From positions 6,572,001 through 6,636,000 of the forward strand of contig NZ_LT607753.1 in assembly GCF_900090295.1 (NCBI RefSeq): 64,000 nt of DNA. The letters are read 5' to 3'. The notes beneath the pieces were generated by a model, which ran no database searches, was not told the DNA's origin, and saw only the letters and a program-made list of their open reading frames with translations. Positions 26,168-34,477 of this stretch are shown here, in pieces. How positions within the stretch are numbered: position 1 is the first letter of the stretch; every line of letters starts with the position of its first letter. A program made the position numbers and the translations under genes. This DNA is from Micromonospora coxensis (GTDB lineage: Bacteria > Actinomycetota > Actinomycetes > Mycobacteriales > Micromonosporaceae).

Positions 26168-27377
26168 GGCTGCCTCCCCGGGCGCGCAGACCCTGCACCG
26201 GGTGCGGCCCCTCGGTCTCGATGCGGTACTCGTCGCCGAAGCGTTCCCGGTGCATGTCGACGACCTGCTCGCTGGGGGGCTTCTGACCGTCGTGCAGTTG
26301 CTGTTGCATCCACTCGAAACGCTCGTGGGCCTCGGTGACGTAGCCCTCGCCGAGCTTCGTCGCGTCGATCTGGGTGGCCAGCAGGTGCCGCAGGTACTCC
26401 TTGTTCGGCTCGAAGGTCAGCGGCTCGGGCAGGCCGGCGCTGCCGACGATCTCCTCCGGCTCCCGGCCGTCGTGGCGGCGCAGGAGGTCGGCGGCCTGTT
26501 GGAGGTGGGCCAGCTCCATCTGCAGGTGCAGCTCCCAGACCGCCTTCACCTTCGGGTCGGTCTCCTGCTGCAGGAAGGAGTAGTAGAGCCAGCACTCGTT
26601 GTACTCGTGGGTCAGCAGCCGCTCCCACCAGTTCTCGCCCGGGTCCAGCAGCGACTCGTAGTGGGTGACGTGCTCCTGCTCGATGAGGCTGATCTCCTGG
26701 TAGAGCTGGCGTGCGATCGGCTCCATGTACTGCGGGCCGACGTTCATGTAGTAGAACATCACCTGCTGCTCGGCCGAGAGGATGGTCAGCGCGTTCAGCT
26801 TGGAGCGCGGGTCCACCGAGTTGCGGTCGTACGGGGTGCGGACCTCGTCGAACGGGTGCCGGTGCTCCTGCGCGGTGGGCCGGCCCGGCATCACCTCGGT
26901 CAGCCCGTCGACGATCTTCTCGGCCTTGCGTCGCTCCACCATCTCGTACAGGTTGGCGTAGCGGTAGAGGTGGTCGAAGTCCTCCAGCACGCCGAACTCG
27001 TACGCCTGCCTGAGGTAGTCGTCGGGTTCGTGCCGGGCCACCCAGGCGGTGAGGTCGACGGCCACCTGCTCGTAGCCGAGCGTCGTCTCCAGCACGCTCG
27101 CCACGCCGGGCAGCAGCCAGTTCACCACACGCTGCTGCTGGCTCTCCACGTACCGCACGTACGCCAACTGGCGGCGGACGTCCTGGTCCGGGCAGTTGCG
27201 GGCAAATTGGTGCTGGAAGTTGATCGCCTCGACCTCGATGCCGTTCATCGTGATGATCCGGCAGCGGGTGTAGGGGTCGACCGCCTCCGGATCGATCGGC
27301 TCGACGTCGAGTTCGCGCCAGTTGCGGATCTGGCTCTCCAGGGCGATGCCCTTGTGGTCCAGTGGATTGAACATCAT
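26160..27377 (-). CDS. Ferritin-like helical protein of unknown function
   Basis: A 405-residue, almost wholly helical soluble protein. It has repeated Glu/His-rich helices that look like diiron ligands: VEAINFQHQFARNCP, ISLIEQEHVTHYESLL, THEYNECWLYYSF, LQMELAHLQQAADLL and EAHERFEWMQQQL. This suggests a ferritin-like or rubrerythrin-like bundle, although I cannot name a family with certainty. The overlap with the hemerythrin gene supports an iron/oxygen-related role. Codon usage is normal. A role in iron storage or peroxide protection is inference only. Confidence 0.7.
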   Translation of the reverse strand: MMFNPLDHKGIALESQIRNWRELDVEPIDPEAVDPYTRCRIITMNGIEVEAINFQHQFARNCPDQDVRRQLAYVRYVESQQQRVVNWLLPGVASVLETTLGYEQVAVDLTAWVARHEPDDYLRQAYEFGVLEDFDHLYRYANLYEMVERRKAEKIVDGLTEVMPGRPTAQEHRHPFDEVRTPYDRNSVDPRSKLNALTILSAEQQVMFYYMNVGPQYMEPIARQLYQEISLIEQEHVTHYESLLDPGENWWERLLTHEYNECWLYYSFLQQETDPKVKAVWELHLQMELAHLQQAADLLRRHDGREPEEIVGSAGLPEPLTFEPNKEYLRHLLATQIDATKLGEGYVTEAHERFEWMQQQLHDGQKPPSEQVVDMHRERFGDEYRIETEGPHPVQGLRARGGSHA

Positions 27378-27471
27378 GTCTCCGTTCGCGTCGGGGTGCG
27401 CTTCGTGGTTCCTACCCGGACCATCGGCGAGGAATCACCCAAACCTGATCCTCTTGCGCGAACTGTGCAGG

Positions 27472-27996
27472 TCACCGCAAAGTCGTGCGGTGCTCGGTGA
27501 ACTTGACGCCGGCGAAGGGGACCCGGGCCGCCGGGCGGCCCCGGCCGCCGGCCGGGCGGGGCAGCGGTGCGCGGGTGACCACCGGCGCGATCGGCGCCGC
27601 CGAGGGCGCGGTGACGCCGAGTTCGAGGTGCGATCTGACGCCGGTCACGCCCAGGACGTACAGCACGAAGGACGAGGCCCGGCCCACGGCCAGCCGCCCG
27701 CCGACCGCGGTGACCAGCTCGTGTGCGTGTAGCAGCGCACTGATCCCGTGCGCGCCGAAGTACGTGACGGCGGACAGGTCGAGGGTGACGGTCGGTGCCG
27801 TCGCGCGGCAGAGTGACTCCACCAGTTCCACGAGCAGATGCGCGTTGCTCATGTCGATCTCGCCGCTGACGGTGACCACCGTGGCCGATCCGTCGCAGCT
27901 GTACGACAGCGACATGATGGGCTCAGGGAGCGGTCCCGGCGGGGTGCGGGAGAGGTGCTGGCCCTCGGTCGACGAGGGGAAGGGGTCTGCCGGCAT
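27472..27996 (-). CDS. STAS domain protein (anti-sigma factor antagonist-like)
   Basis: The core MSLSYSCDGSATVVTVSGEIDMSNAHLLVELVESL followed by VTLDLSAVTYFGAHGISALLHAHEL is a STAS domain. The serine normally phosphorylated in SpoIIAA/RsbV (D-x-S-G/AVTYFGAHGISA region) is replaced near FGAHGIS, so the phosphorylation site is unclear. A ~30-residue disordered N-terminus and a Pro/Arg-rich C-terminal tail flank it. The start at 27996 has GGAGG four to five bases upstream. It may act in partner switching with an RsbW-like kinase encoded elsewhere. Confidence 0.82.
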   Translation of the reverse strand: MPADPFPSSTEGQHLSRTPPGPLPEPIMSLSYSCDGSATVVTVSGEIDMSNAHLLVELVESLCRATAPTVTLDLSAVTYFGAHGISALLHAHELVTAVGGRLAVGRASSFVLYVLGVTGVRSHLELGVTAPSAAPIAPVVTRAPLPRPAGGRGRPAARVPFAGVKFTEHRTTLR

Positions 27997-28336
27997 GACG
28001 CCTCCGCGTGGACCGAGGATGACCCGTCCACCGAAGCCGCGGCAGCGAGGGTCCGAGCGGGGCGCGCTTTTTGACCCGATCATCTGCTACCCGAAGGAGC
28101 GGGCCGTACACGCGTGAGCGCCGACTACCTGGACCCGGACGGGCCGCGGTGTGCCGGGCATGGTCGGCCGGGGCGGGGGTAGGTCGACACCCGGGATCGG
28201 GTGAGGCCGGGACATGGCGGGATCGTGGTCGCTCGGCCCGGATGCCGGCGCTCAGGCGGAACGCCGCTCGGATCCATCCGGCTTTCGGCCGACCGGTCGG
28301 GGGACATCAGTCGCACCGTCTCCACTGGAGGTAACG

Positions 28337-28557
28337 ATGGTCAACAGGTCCCGCTCCGGCACCACGAGCGCCGGCAGACACCCGGTCCGCACCGCCGCGC
28401 AAGCCGTCGGTGGGTCTTCGTGCTGGTCGTCGACGACGACAGCGGGGCCGACTTCGTGCCGCTCAACAACGCCGACAACTGGCTGCACCTGTTCCTCGGC
28501 CTCGGCATGATCGCGCTCGGGATCGCGTTGACCCGCCGCCCCGCCGACCGGCGCTGA
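28337..28557 (+). pseudogene. DUF4383 membrane protein gene with internal deletion
   Basis: GGAGG precedes ATG 28337, which begins MVNRSRSGTTSAGRHPVRTA and AQAVG, the normal DUF4383 N-terminus. Around 28400-28412 the frame changes and the sequence resumes as VFVLVVDDDSGADFVPLNNA and a final membrane helix (LHLFLGLGMIALGIALTRR), the normal C-terminus. The central membrane segments, roughly half of a ~150-residue protein, are gone. An internal deletion of a length not divisible by three explains this. Confidence 0.75.
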
Positions 28558-28671
28558 CCAACGCCGTCGACAGCGCCGGTCGCTGACCGACCCCGCCCGC
28601 CCGACCTCGCCGGATCCTGCTGCGCGTCCCCCCGCCACCCCTCCGGGTGGCCAGTAGTGGGAACTCCTCCT

Positions 28672-28687
28672 TTACCCCCCAGGGTCA
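28672..28687. promoter_or_regulatory. Possible third CsoR-like site
   Basis: TTACCCCCCAGGGTCA shares a 13-base core (TACCCCCCAGGGT) with the operators at 19149 and 19244 but its ends are not symmetric. It lies between the broken DUF4383 gene and the metal transport operon. It may be chance in G/C-rich DNA. Confidence 0.25.
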
Positions 28688-28955
28688 TGATGCCGGGTGG
28701 GGCGGTGGCCGGGGCGGGGGTGGGCTGCGGCTTCCTGGTCGTGTCCGATCGTGCGGGCGGCGGGCCGAAGCCGAGGGGCGCCGGGCCGGGCCTGCGTCGC
28801 CGCGACGCCTCACCCCTCGACGGTACGACGTGCTGCCGGATCCCGGCTTCGCCATCGTCGTCTCCGGGGACGGGGTACGGCGTCGGCGGAACCGTCGTCC
28901 GGACCGGTCCCGCCGGAGGCGGACGCAGGGGTCGTACCGCCGCCTTGCCCAAACA

Positions 28956-28974
28956 AATGAAAACCATTATCGTT
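28956..28974. promoter_or_regulatory. Zur-like box upstream of metal ABC operon
   Basis: AATGAAAACCATTATCGTT matches the actinobacterial Zur/Fur pattern TGAAAAxxxTTxTCA over most positions and is strikingly AT-rich within GC-rich DNA. It ends 36 bases before the binding-protein start. No other gene occupies 28558-29009. Confidence 0.65.
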
Positions 28975-29009
28975 CCGGCTTGTTTCGTCCACTACCGGAA
29001 GCGCTGGTC

Positions 29010-29990
29010 GTGTCTCGTCATCGCCACCCCCTCACCGCCCTGCTCATCGCCGCCCTCGCCCTCACCGGCTGCGCCGACGCCGAACCCACCTCGACGGCCA
29101 CCCCGAGCGTGCCCTCCGCACCACCCGTGGAACAGGTCACCCACCGGCTGAGCGTCACCGACGTCCGGGGCACCACCGTCACCCTCAAGGCCACGCCGCA
29201 GCGGATCGTCTGCCTCACCGGACTCTGCGACGACGCGCTTGTCGAACTCGGCCTCACCCCCGCGGCCACGACCACACCCAAGCTCCTGCGCCACCCCGGC
29301 TACCTCGGCGCCGCCGGCGCCTCGGTGCCGGCGCTGCCCGGCATGTTCGGCAACGAGGACGTCGCCTCCGTCGCCGCCGCCAAGCCCGACCTGGTCATCG
29401 GCCTGGCCGGCGTACACGACCAGCTCCGGCCAGCGATCGAGAAGTTCGCACCACTGTGGCTCGTCGAGGTGAAGACCTACGAGGACTCGGTGCGCTACCT
29501 GCGTGACATCGCCACGCTCACCGACCGGGGCCCGCAACAGGTCGGCGCCGAACAGCGGTTCCGCGACCGGCTCGCCGCGGCCCGGGCCACCGCCGCCGAG
29601 AAGGGCCTGGGCCGGACCACCGCGCTGGCGATGTACGGCGGCACCTCGATCGGCGTGAACACCGCCGACGACCTGCTCGGGCACCTGCTCTCCCAGGTCT
29701 TCGACTACCCGTGGCCGAGCAAGGGCGGCGGCTTCGACACCGCTCAGGCGTACAGCGTGGAGGAGATCCTGGCCCGCGACCCGGACATCGTGTTCATCCA
29801 GTCGTTCACCTTCGGCCCCGACGCGAAGACGGTCACCGCCCAGTACGCCGAGCATCCGGTGTGGAAGCGCATCCGCGCCGTGCGCGACGGTCGCGCCCAC
29901 GAGGTGCCCGCGGAGCTGTGGGCCTCCGGCCGCGGCACCCGGGCGTTGGGACTGGTCCTCGACGAGGCGGTAGCCAAGGCCACCGCGTGA
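29010..29990 (+). CDS. Periplasmic-binding lipoprotein of FecB/BtuF type
   Basis: A lipoprotein signal ends in the lipobox L-T-G-C21. The mature part has the class III binding protein outline with PQRIVCLTGLCDDALVELGL, then VASVAAAKPDLVIGLAGVHD and VEEILARDPDIVFIQSF. It would capture a metal chelate, siderophore or cobamide at the outer face of the membrane. GTG 29010 is chosen because the signal peptide starts there. It is the first of six coupled genes, behind a Zur-like box, so zinc or a zincophore is the favoured ligand (inference). Confidence 0.85.
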   Translation: MSRHRHPLTALLIAALALTGCADAEPTSTATPSVPSAPPVEQVTHRLSVTDVRGTTVTLKATPQRIVCLTGLCDDALVELGLTPAATTTPKLLRHPGYLGAAGASVPALPGMFGNEDVASVAAAKPDLVIGLAGVHDQLRPAIEKFAPLWLVEVKTYEDSVRYLRDIATLTDRGPQQVGAEQRFRDRLAAARATAAEKGLGRTTALAMYGGTSIGVNTADDLLGHLLSQVFDYPWPSKGGGFDTAQAYSVEEILARDPDIVFIQSFTFGPDAKTVTAQYAEHPVWKRIRAVRDGRAHEVPAELWASGRGTRALGLVLDEAVAKATA

Positions 29991-30994
29991 GCACCACCGG
30001 ACACGCGCCACCCGCCTCCGGCGACACCGTCGCCGCGGCACCGCCCCGGGGCCTGCGCCGCTGGCCGGTACGCGTCGCACTGCCGGCGGCCCTGGCCGCG
30101 GCCGTCGCGCTCACCCTCGGCCTCGGCCTGCCCGCCGACCCCGACGTCGCGGGGGTGGTGCTGTGGGAACTGCGCACGCCCCGGCTGCTGCTGGCGCTGC
30201 TCGGTGGCGCCGCCGTCGCGGTGGCCGGGCTGCTGATGCAGGCCGCGCTGCGCAACCCGCTGGCCGTACCCGAACTGCTCGGCGTCTCCACCGGCGGTGC
30301 GCTCGCCGCCGCCGTCGTGGTGGTCTGGGCGCTGCCGGTCCCACCGGCGGCGCAGCCCGCGGTGGCGCTGGCCGGGGCGCTCGGCGGCGGCGCGCTGTGC
30401 CTGACCGCCGCCGGCGCCGGCCGAGGACCCGGCGCGGTCCTGCTCATCGGCGCGGCGATGTCCACGGCCCTGCAGGCGGTGCTGCTGGCGGTGCTCGCCG
30501 CCGCCGACCGCCTGCAGTACGACATCCTGTTCCGCTACCTGGTCGGCAGCCTCACCGGAATCACCTGGGAGCACGCCCGGCTGACCCTGCCGTGGCTGCT
30601 GCTGTGCGGGCCGCTGGTCCTGGCGGCCGTGCCCTCCCTCGGCGTGCTGCGCCTCGGCGACGAGGCGGCCACCGCGCTCGGGCTGCACGTCGGGCGGGCC
30701 CGCGTCGCGGTGCTCGGCCTCGCCGCCGTCCTGGTCGCCGCCGTCGTCGGACCGTGCGGTCCGATCGCCTGGATCGGTTTCGTCGCCCCCCACGTGGCCC
30801 GGCGCATCCGCCCGGACGCGGACGCGCGTGCCCTGCTGCCCTGGGCGGCGGCGTTCGGCGCGTTGTTCACCACCGTCGCCGACCTGGCGGCCCGGCACGC
30901 CTTCGCACCCGCCGAGACCCCGCTCGGCGCCTGGACCGCCGCCGTCGGCATCCTCGCCGGCCTGGCCCTGCTGCGTCGTCGGAGCCGTTCGTGA
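29987..30994 (+). CDS. FecCD family ABC permease (first)
   Basis: 335 residues with about nine to ten membrane segments. The family motifs are ELRTPRLLLALLGGAAVAVAG, then ALRNPLAVPELLGVSTGGAL and GPIAWIGFVAPHVARRI, all diagnostic for FecCD/BtuC permeases. GTG 29987 overlaps the binding-protein stop by 4 bases. It would form a heterodimeric channel with the next gene product. Confidence 0.9.
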   Translation: MSTTGHAPPASGDTVAAAPPRGLRRWPVRVALPAALAAAVALTLGLGLPADPDVAGVVLWELRTPRLLLALLGGAAVAVAGLLMQAALRNPLAVPELLGVSTGGALAAAVVVVWALPVPPAAQPAVALAGALGGGALCLTAAGAGRGPGAVLLIGAAMSTALQAVLLAVLAAADRLQYDILFRYLVGSLTGITWEHARLTLPWLLLCGPLVLAAVPSLGVLRLGDEAATALGLHVGRARVAVLGLAAVLVAAVVGPCGPIAWIGFVAPHVARRIRPDADARALLPWAAAFGALFTTVADLAARHAFAPAETPLGAWTAAVGILAGLALLRRRSRS

Positions 30995-31965
30995 GGTGGT
31001 GGTGGGTGGGGGCGGCGCTGCTCGTGGCAGCAGCCGCGGAACTGGTGGTGGGTCGGGGCGTCGACTGGCCCCGGCTGGACCCGCTGGAGCAGCGCATCCT
31101 CGTCGAGTTGCGGCTGCCCCGGCTGGTCACCGCGCTGCTCGCGGGCGCGGGGCTCGGCGCGGCGGGGCTGCTGCTGCAGGCGGTGCTGCGTAACCCGCTC
31201 GCCGCGCCGGAGCTGACCGGCGTCAACCCCGGCGCGGCGCTGGGTGTGCTCAGCGGCATCCAGTTCGGCCTGGTTCCCGCCGACTCGGCGGCCGGGGCGC
31301 TGCTCGCCGCCCTGCTCGGCGGCGCTGCCGGCGGCACCCTGATGTGGCTGCTGGCCCGCGACGGCTCCCCGGCCCAGGTCGCCGCGTACGGGTTGCTCGG
31401 CTCGGCGGCGCTGGCCGGGGTCACCACGCTGCTGCTGGCGTACCAGCCGGGCCGGTTCGGCAACGTGCTGCGCTGGCTGGTCGGCGCGGTCGACGGGCGG
31501 GTCTGGGCGCACGTGCGTACGGCGTGGCCGTGGCTGGCCGTGGCGCTGCTGCTGGCCTGGCTCTGCTCCGCCGCCCTGGGCGTGCTCGCCGCCGGTGACG
31601 GGCACGCCGCCGCCCTCGGGTTGCCGCCCCGGCCGGTACGCGCCCTCGGCCTGGCCCTGGCCGTCGCCCTGGCCGCCGGCGCGGTGGCCCTGGCCGGAGC
31701 GCTCGCCTTCGTCGGGCTGGTCGTCCCGCACGTCGCCCGCGCCCTGTGCGGGGGCGACATGCGTCGGGCGTTACCGGCCGCCGCCCTGCTCGGCGCGACC
31801 ACGGTCGTCGGCGCGGACGCGGCCGCGCAGGCGCTCACCGTGCTGGTGCAGTCCGGGTCGGCGGGACAGCGGCTCGGGGTGCCCGCCGGCGCGGTCACCG
31901 CCCTGCTCGGAGCGGCGGCGCTGGTCGTCGTCGCCCGCCGCTCGCCGCACGTGGAGGTGTCGTGA
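30991..31965 (+). CDS. FecCD family ABC permease (second)
   Basis: 324 residues with the same fold: ELRLPRLVTALLAGAGLGAAG, then VLRNPLAAPELTGVNPGAAL and LAFVGLVVPHVARALCGGD. It starts with a run of tryptophans (VRWWWVGAALLVA). It overlaps both neighbours by 4 bases. Split permease genes are standard in siderophore and zincophore importers. Confidence 0.9.
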   Translation: MRWWWVGAALLVAAAAELVVGRGVDWPRLDPLEQRILVELRLPRLVTALLAGAGLGAAGLLLQAVLRNPLAAPELTGVNPGAALGVLSGIQFGLVPADSAAGALLAALLGGAAGGTLMWLLARDGSPAQVAAYGLLGSAALAGVTTLLLAYQPGRFGNVLRWLVGAVDGRVWAHVRTAWPWLAVALLLAWLCSAALGVLAAGDGHAAALGLPPRPVRALGLALAVALAAGAVALAGALAFVGLVVPHVARALCGGDMRRALPAAALLGATTVVGADAAAQALTVLVQSGSAGQRLGVPAGAVTALLGAAALVVVARRSPHVEVS

Positions 31966-32756
31966 CCGAGGTCTTCACCGTCGAGCAGGCCCGCTACCGC
32001 TACCGGGACCGGGTCGTGCTCGACGGGGTGTCGCTGACCGTCCGGGCCGGGGAGTGCGTCGCGCTCGTCGGACGCAACGGATGCGGCAAGTCCACCCTGC
32101 TGCGGCTGCTCACCGGCGCGGACCGGCCCGCCGACGGGAGGGTGCTGCTGCACGGGCGTCCGGCGCACGCGCAGCGGCGCCGTGACGTCGCCCGGCAGGT
32201 CGCGGTCCTGCACCAGCAGTTGCCGCCGGTGCCCGGGTTGACCGTCCGGCAGCTCGTCGCGCAGGGCCGCTACCCGCACCGGGGGCCGCTGGGCATGCTC
32301 TGGCGGCCGGAGGACGCCGAGGCGTCCGCCGCGCTCGCCGCGACCGGGGTGGCCGGGCTGGCCGACCGGCAGGTCGACACGCTCAGCGGCGGCGAGCGGC
32401 AACGTGTCCGGCTCGCGCTGGCCCTCGCCCAGCGCACACCGGTGCTGCTGCTCGACGAGCCGACCGCCTTCCTCGACGTGCGCCACCAGTTGCAGGTGCT
32501 GTCGCTGGTGCGCCGTCTGCACGCCGAGCGGGGGCTGACCGTGGTGACGGTGCTGCACGAGCTGGACCACGCCGCCCGGTTCACCGACCGGGTGATCGCC
32601 CTCGCCGGTGGCCGCGTCGCCGCCGACGGGCCCCCGGCCGACGTGGTCACCCCGGCGCTGCTCGCCGACGTGTTCGGCGTACGCGGGCGGGTGCTCGCCG
32701 ACGCGCACACCGGGGCCGTGCGGGCGCTGGCCGACGACCCGCTGGAGCAGCCGTGA
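31962..32756 (+). CDS. ABC importer ATPase (FecE/BtuD type)
   Basis: 264 residues with Walker A GRNGCGKST, the signature LSGGERQRVRLALALAQ, Walker B VLLLDEPTAFLD and the switch His in VLHELDHAARF. It powers the two FecCD permeases. A GTG start overlaps the second permease stop and its own stop overlaps the next gene, so the importer and the following half transporters are made together. Confidence 0.92.
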   Translation: MTEVFTVEQARYRYRDRVVLDGVSLTVRAGECVALVGRNGCGKSTLLRLLTGADRPADGRVLLHGRPAHAQRRRDVARQVAVLHQQLPPVPGLTVRQLVAQGRYPHRGPLGMLWRPEDAEASAALAATGVAGLADRQVDTLSGGERQRVRLALALAQRTPVLLLDEPTAFLDVRHQLQVLSLVRRLHAERGLTVVTVLHELDHAARFTDRVIALAGGRVAADGPPADVVTPALLADVFGVRGRVLADAHTGAVRALADDPLEQP

Positions 32757-34477
32757 TCGTGCATCGGGAACTGGTGCGGCTCGCCGGTACGGTCACCCGC
32801 CCGGTCGTCGGCTGCGCGGCGCTGGGCCTGGCGGTGTCGGCGGCGTACGTCGGTCAGGCGCTGCTGGTCGCCGGCGCGTTGGCGGCGGTGGCCCGACGGG
32901 ACCTGGCCGCCGCCGCTCCGTTGCTGGCCGGGGCGCTCGCGGTGATCGTGGCCCGGGCGGCGCTGCTGTGGTGGCGTGAGGTGGCCACCGTGGCCGCCGG
33001 CGCCCGGATCAGGGCCCGGCTGCGCGACCGCCTGGTCGCCCGGCTCGCCGAACTGGGCCCGGCCTGGCTCACCGGCGCCCGCACCGGCCGCGCCCAGGCC
33101 ACCCTCGTCGACGGGGTGGAGGGGCTGGACGCCTACTACCGCCGCTACCTGCCCCAGGTGCTGGTCACCATCACCGTGCCGACCGCCCTGGTGGCCTGGC
33201 TGGCCACCGTCGAACCGGTCGCCGCCGCGCTGCTCGGCACGGCCGTGCTGCTGGTGCTCACCGTGCCCCGCGTCTGGGACGCCACCCTGCTGCGTCGGGG
33301 ACGCGGCCGGTGGGCGGCGTTCACCGCGCTGGCCGCCGACGTCCACGACACGTTGCAGGGCGCGGCCACGCTGCGGGCCTTCGGCGCGGTCGACCGGATG
33401 CGGCAGCGGATCCGGGCACGCACCCACGACCTGCACACCACCACGATGGCGCAGCTGCGCCTGTCGCTGATCGAGAGCGGGATCAGCGCCCTGCTCGTGC
33501 AGGCCGGACTCGCCGCCGCCGCCGTGGCCGCGGCGGTCGCCGCCTACGCCGGCCGCGCCGACGCGGCCACCGTCTTCCTGGTGCTGCTGGTCGCGGTGGA
33601 GTGCTTCCGGCCCGTACGCGACCTCGGCGCGCACTGGCACGCCGGCTACCTCGGCGTCACCGCGGTCGACGGGCTGACCGAGCTGCTGCGCACCCCGGCC
33701 ACCGTCGTGCACCACGGCCACGTCGACCGCCGGTTCGACCACCCGCCCGCCGTCACCTTCGACGCGGTCGGGCACCGCTACCCCGGCCGGCCCGAGCCGG
33801 CGCTGCGGGACGTGACCCTGCGGCTGGCCCCCGGCGAGACCGTCGCGGTCGTCGGTCGCTCCGGCGCCGGCAAGTCGACCCTGGCCAACCTGCTGCTGCG
33901 CCACCTCGAACCGGACACCGGGCGGATCACCGTCGACGGCCACGACCTGCGCGAGCTCACCGCGGCGACGCTGCGCCGCACGGTCACCGTGGTGGCGCAG
34001 GAGACGTACCTGTTCCACGGCTCGGTGGCCGACAATCTGCGGCTGGCCCGCCCGCAGGCCAGCGACGCCGAGCTGACCGCCGCCGCCCGTGCCGCCGGCG
34101 CCCACGACTTCATCCAGGCGCTGCCCCAGGGGTACGCCAGCCCGGTGGGGGAGCGCGGCAGTGCCCTCTCCGGCGGCCAGCGGCAACGCCTGGCCATCGC
34201 GCGGGCGTTGCTCGCCGACACCCCCGTGCTCGTCCTCGACGAGGCCACCTCCAGCGTGGACAGCCGGCAGGAGGCCGAGATCCTCGGCGCGCTCGCCACG
34301 GCCACCCGGGGACGGACCTGCCTGGTCATCGCCCACCGGCTGGCCGCCGTGCGGCACGCCGACCGGATCGTGGTGCTCGACCGGGGCCGGATCGTCGCCT
34401 CCGGCCGCCACGGCGACCTGCTGACGTCCTGCCCCGTGTACGCCGACCTGGTCGCCGCCGGGCAGGTGACCGGATGA
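32753..34477 (+). CDS. CydD-like ABC half transporter
   Basis: 574 residues: six membrane segments (residues ~15-300) followed by an ATPase domain with Walker A GRSGAGKST, signature LSGGQRQRLAIARALL and Walker B VLVLDEATSSVD. The region TLVDGVEGLDAYYRRYLPQ is characteristic of the CydD/CydDC group, which exports small thiols or heme-linked molecules. Its setting inside a FecBCD operon suggests that it moves a metal chelator or a metal complex rather than serving cytochrome bd, whose genes are absent here. Confidence 0.82.
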   Translation: MIVHRELVRLAGTVTRPVVGCAALGLAVSAAYVGQALLVAGALAAVARRDLAAAAPLLAGALAVIVARAALLWWREVATVAAGARIRARLRDRLVARLAELGPAWLTGARTGRAQATLVDGVEGLDAYYRRYLPQVLVTITVPTALVAWLATVEPVAAALLGTAVLLVLTVPRVWDATLLRRGRGRWAAFTALAADVHDTLQGAATLRAFGAVDRMRQRIRARTHDLHTTTMAQLRLSLIESGISALLVQAGLAAAAVAAAVAAYAGRADAATVFLVLLVAVECFRPVRDLGAHWHAGYLGVTAVDGLTELLRTPATVVHHGHVDRRFDHPPAVTFDAVGHRYPGRPEPALRDVTLRLAPGETVAVVGRSGAGKSTLANLLLRHLEPDTGRITVDGHDLRELTAATLRRTVTVVAQETYLFHGSVADNLRLARPQASDAELTAAARAAGAHDFIQALPQGYASPVGERGSALSGGQRQRLAIARALLADTPVLVLDEATSSVDSRQEAEILGALATATRGRTCLVIAHRLAAVRHADRIVVLDRGRIVASGRHGDLLTSCPVYADLVAAGQVTG

